64,000 nt of DNA from Peltaster fructicola (taxonomy: Eukaryota > Ascomycota > Dothideomycetes), in NCBI GenBank assembly GCA_001592805.2, contig CP051139.1, forward strand, positions 3,782,001-3,846,000, given 5' to 3'. This document shows, one piece after another, positions 63,755-64,000 of this stretch; within the stretch, counting starts at the first letter, position 1; every line of letters starts with the position of its first letter. The translations under genes and the position numbers were made by a program. The notes under the pieces were generated by a model. It saw nothing but the letters and a program-made list of their open reading frames with translations, made no database searches and was not told where the DNA came from.

Positions 63755-64000
63755 CTAGTCATCCAAGTATCGACGACATCGAGGTGTATGCTGCAGGCAT
63801 GAGGGCATCACGTACGGTGTGGAGCCTTCGCTGGCAGCAAAGCACGCATGTTGCTCAACCTCAGCCGCGCCGATCGTCCCGAAAGCCGGTATAGCTCGGC
63901 GATGCCTTGGAGGATCGCAGGTATAACAGCGACGCAGGAGTGCTATTGACTCAAGAGTCCACTTGCCGAACCAACGAGCAGGACCGCCTGGGCCACTGCT
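63755..64000 (-). CDS. Possible 3' end of an unknown gene at the window edge
   Basis: On minus, a frame is open from the right edge to a TAG at 63755-63757, about 81 codons with no stop. It begins near the edge with SGPGGPARWFGKWTLES and ends in YLDD. I do not recognise a family, and an open frame of this length can occur by chance, so it may be noncoding. No start codon is expected in view if it is the last exon of a larger gene. Confidence 0.25.
   Translation of the reverse strand, partial: SSGPGGPARWFGKWTLESIALLRRCYTCDPPRHRRAIPAFGTIGAAEVEQHACFAASEGSTPYVMPSCLQHTPRCRRYLDD

Overview
This is nuclear DNA of a filamentous ascomycete (Pezizomycotina, most likely a dothideomycete-type fungus; the class is inference). 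Genes lie on both strands at about one per 2 kb. Introns are mostly 45-110 bases, with GCTGAC or CTAAC branch motifs and NAG acceptors. Several genes are typical of filamentous fungi: a three-domain TrpC fusion, an APSES/ankyrin factor, a Ste2-type pheromone receptor and a fungal LAMMER kinase. I saw no tRNA, rRNA, CRISPR array, intact transposon or bacterial-type operon.

Layout. 0-13 kb: edge-truncated DUF676 lipase (-), REX3 exonuclease (+), a disordered Ser/Pro-rich protein (+), BUD32 (+), SEC28 (+), USE1 (-), TrpC (-), MBP1-like APSES factor (+). 13-21 kb: STE2-type receptor (-), an FHA plus tandem-BRCT protein resembling MDC1/Mdb1 (+), PLC1 (-). 21.1-24.7 kb is gene-poor. 24.7-34 kb: a Ser/Thr-rich surface protein (+), a one-finger C2H2 protein (-), a 2.2 kb gap, a TPR/DnaJ co-chaperone (-), branchpoint-binding protein BBP (-). 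34-44.5 kb: NPL4 (+), a DUF3844 membrane protein (-), a mitochondrial-type unknown (+), ChaC (+), a dynamin-like GTPase broken by one in-frame TGA (+), EAF6 (-). 44.9-45.2 kb: a tiny two-exon gene for a secreted six-cysteine defensin-like peptide (-). 46-64 kb: an unknown membrane protein (-), a ZNF511-like protein (-), an EST1/EBS1/SMG7-like protein (+), PAN3 (-), a UBXD8/Ubx2-like protein (+), a LAMMER kinase (+), SEC65 (+), a class III aminotransferase (-) and a possible gene tail at the right edge (-).

Most genes are unrelated housekeeping genes: RNA processing and decay (REX3, BBP, PAN3, EST1-like), secretion and ER quality control (SEC28, USE1, SEC65, NPL4, UBX protein, DnaJ), signalling (STE2, PLC1, LAMMER kinase) and chromatin or DNA damage (EAF6, MDC1-like). 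The most interesting points are the hidden defensin-like gene at 44886-45224, a cluster of four ACTAAC branch motifs in an intron of the gene for the protein that reads this motif, the MDC1-like architecture, and the dynamin-like gene with a single TGA where related proteins have an arginine. Gene models are joined by eye from reading frames and splice signals. Family names rest on recognised motifs, not on a database search.
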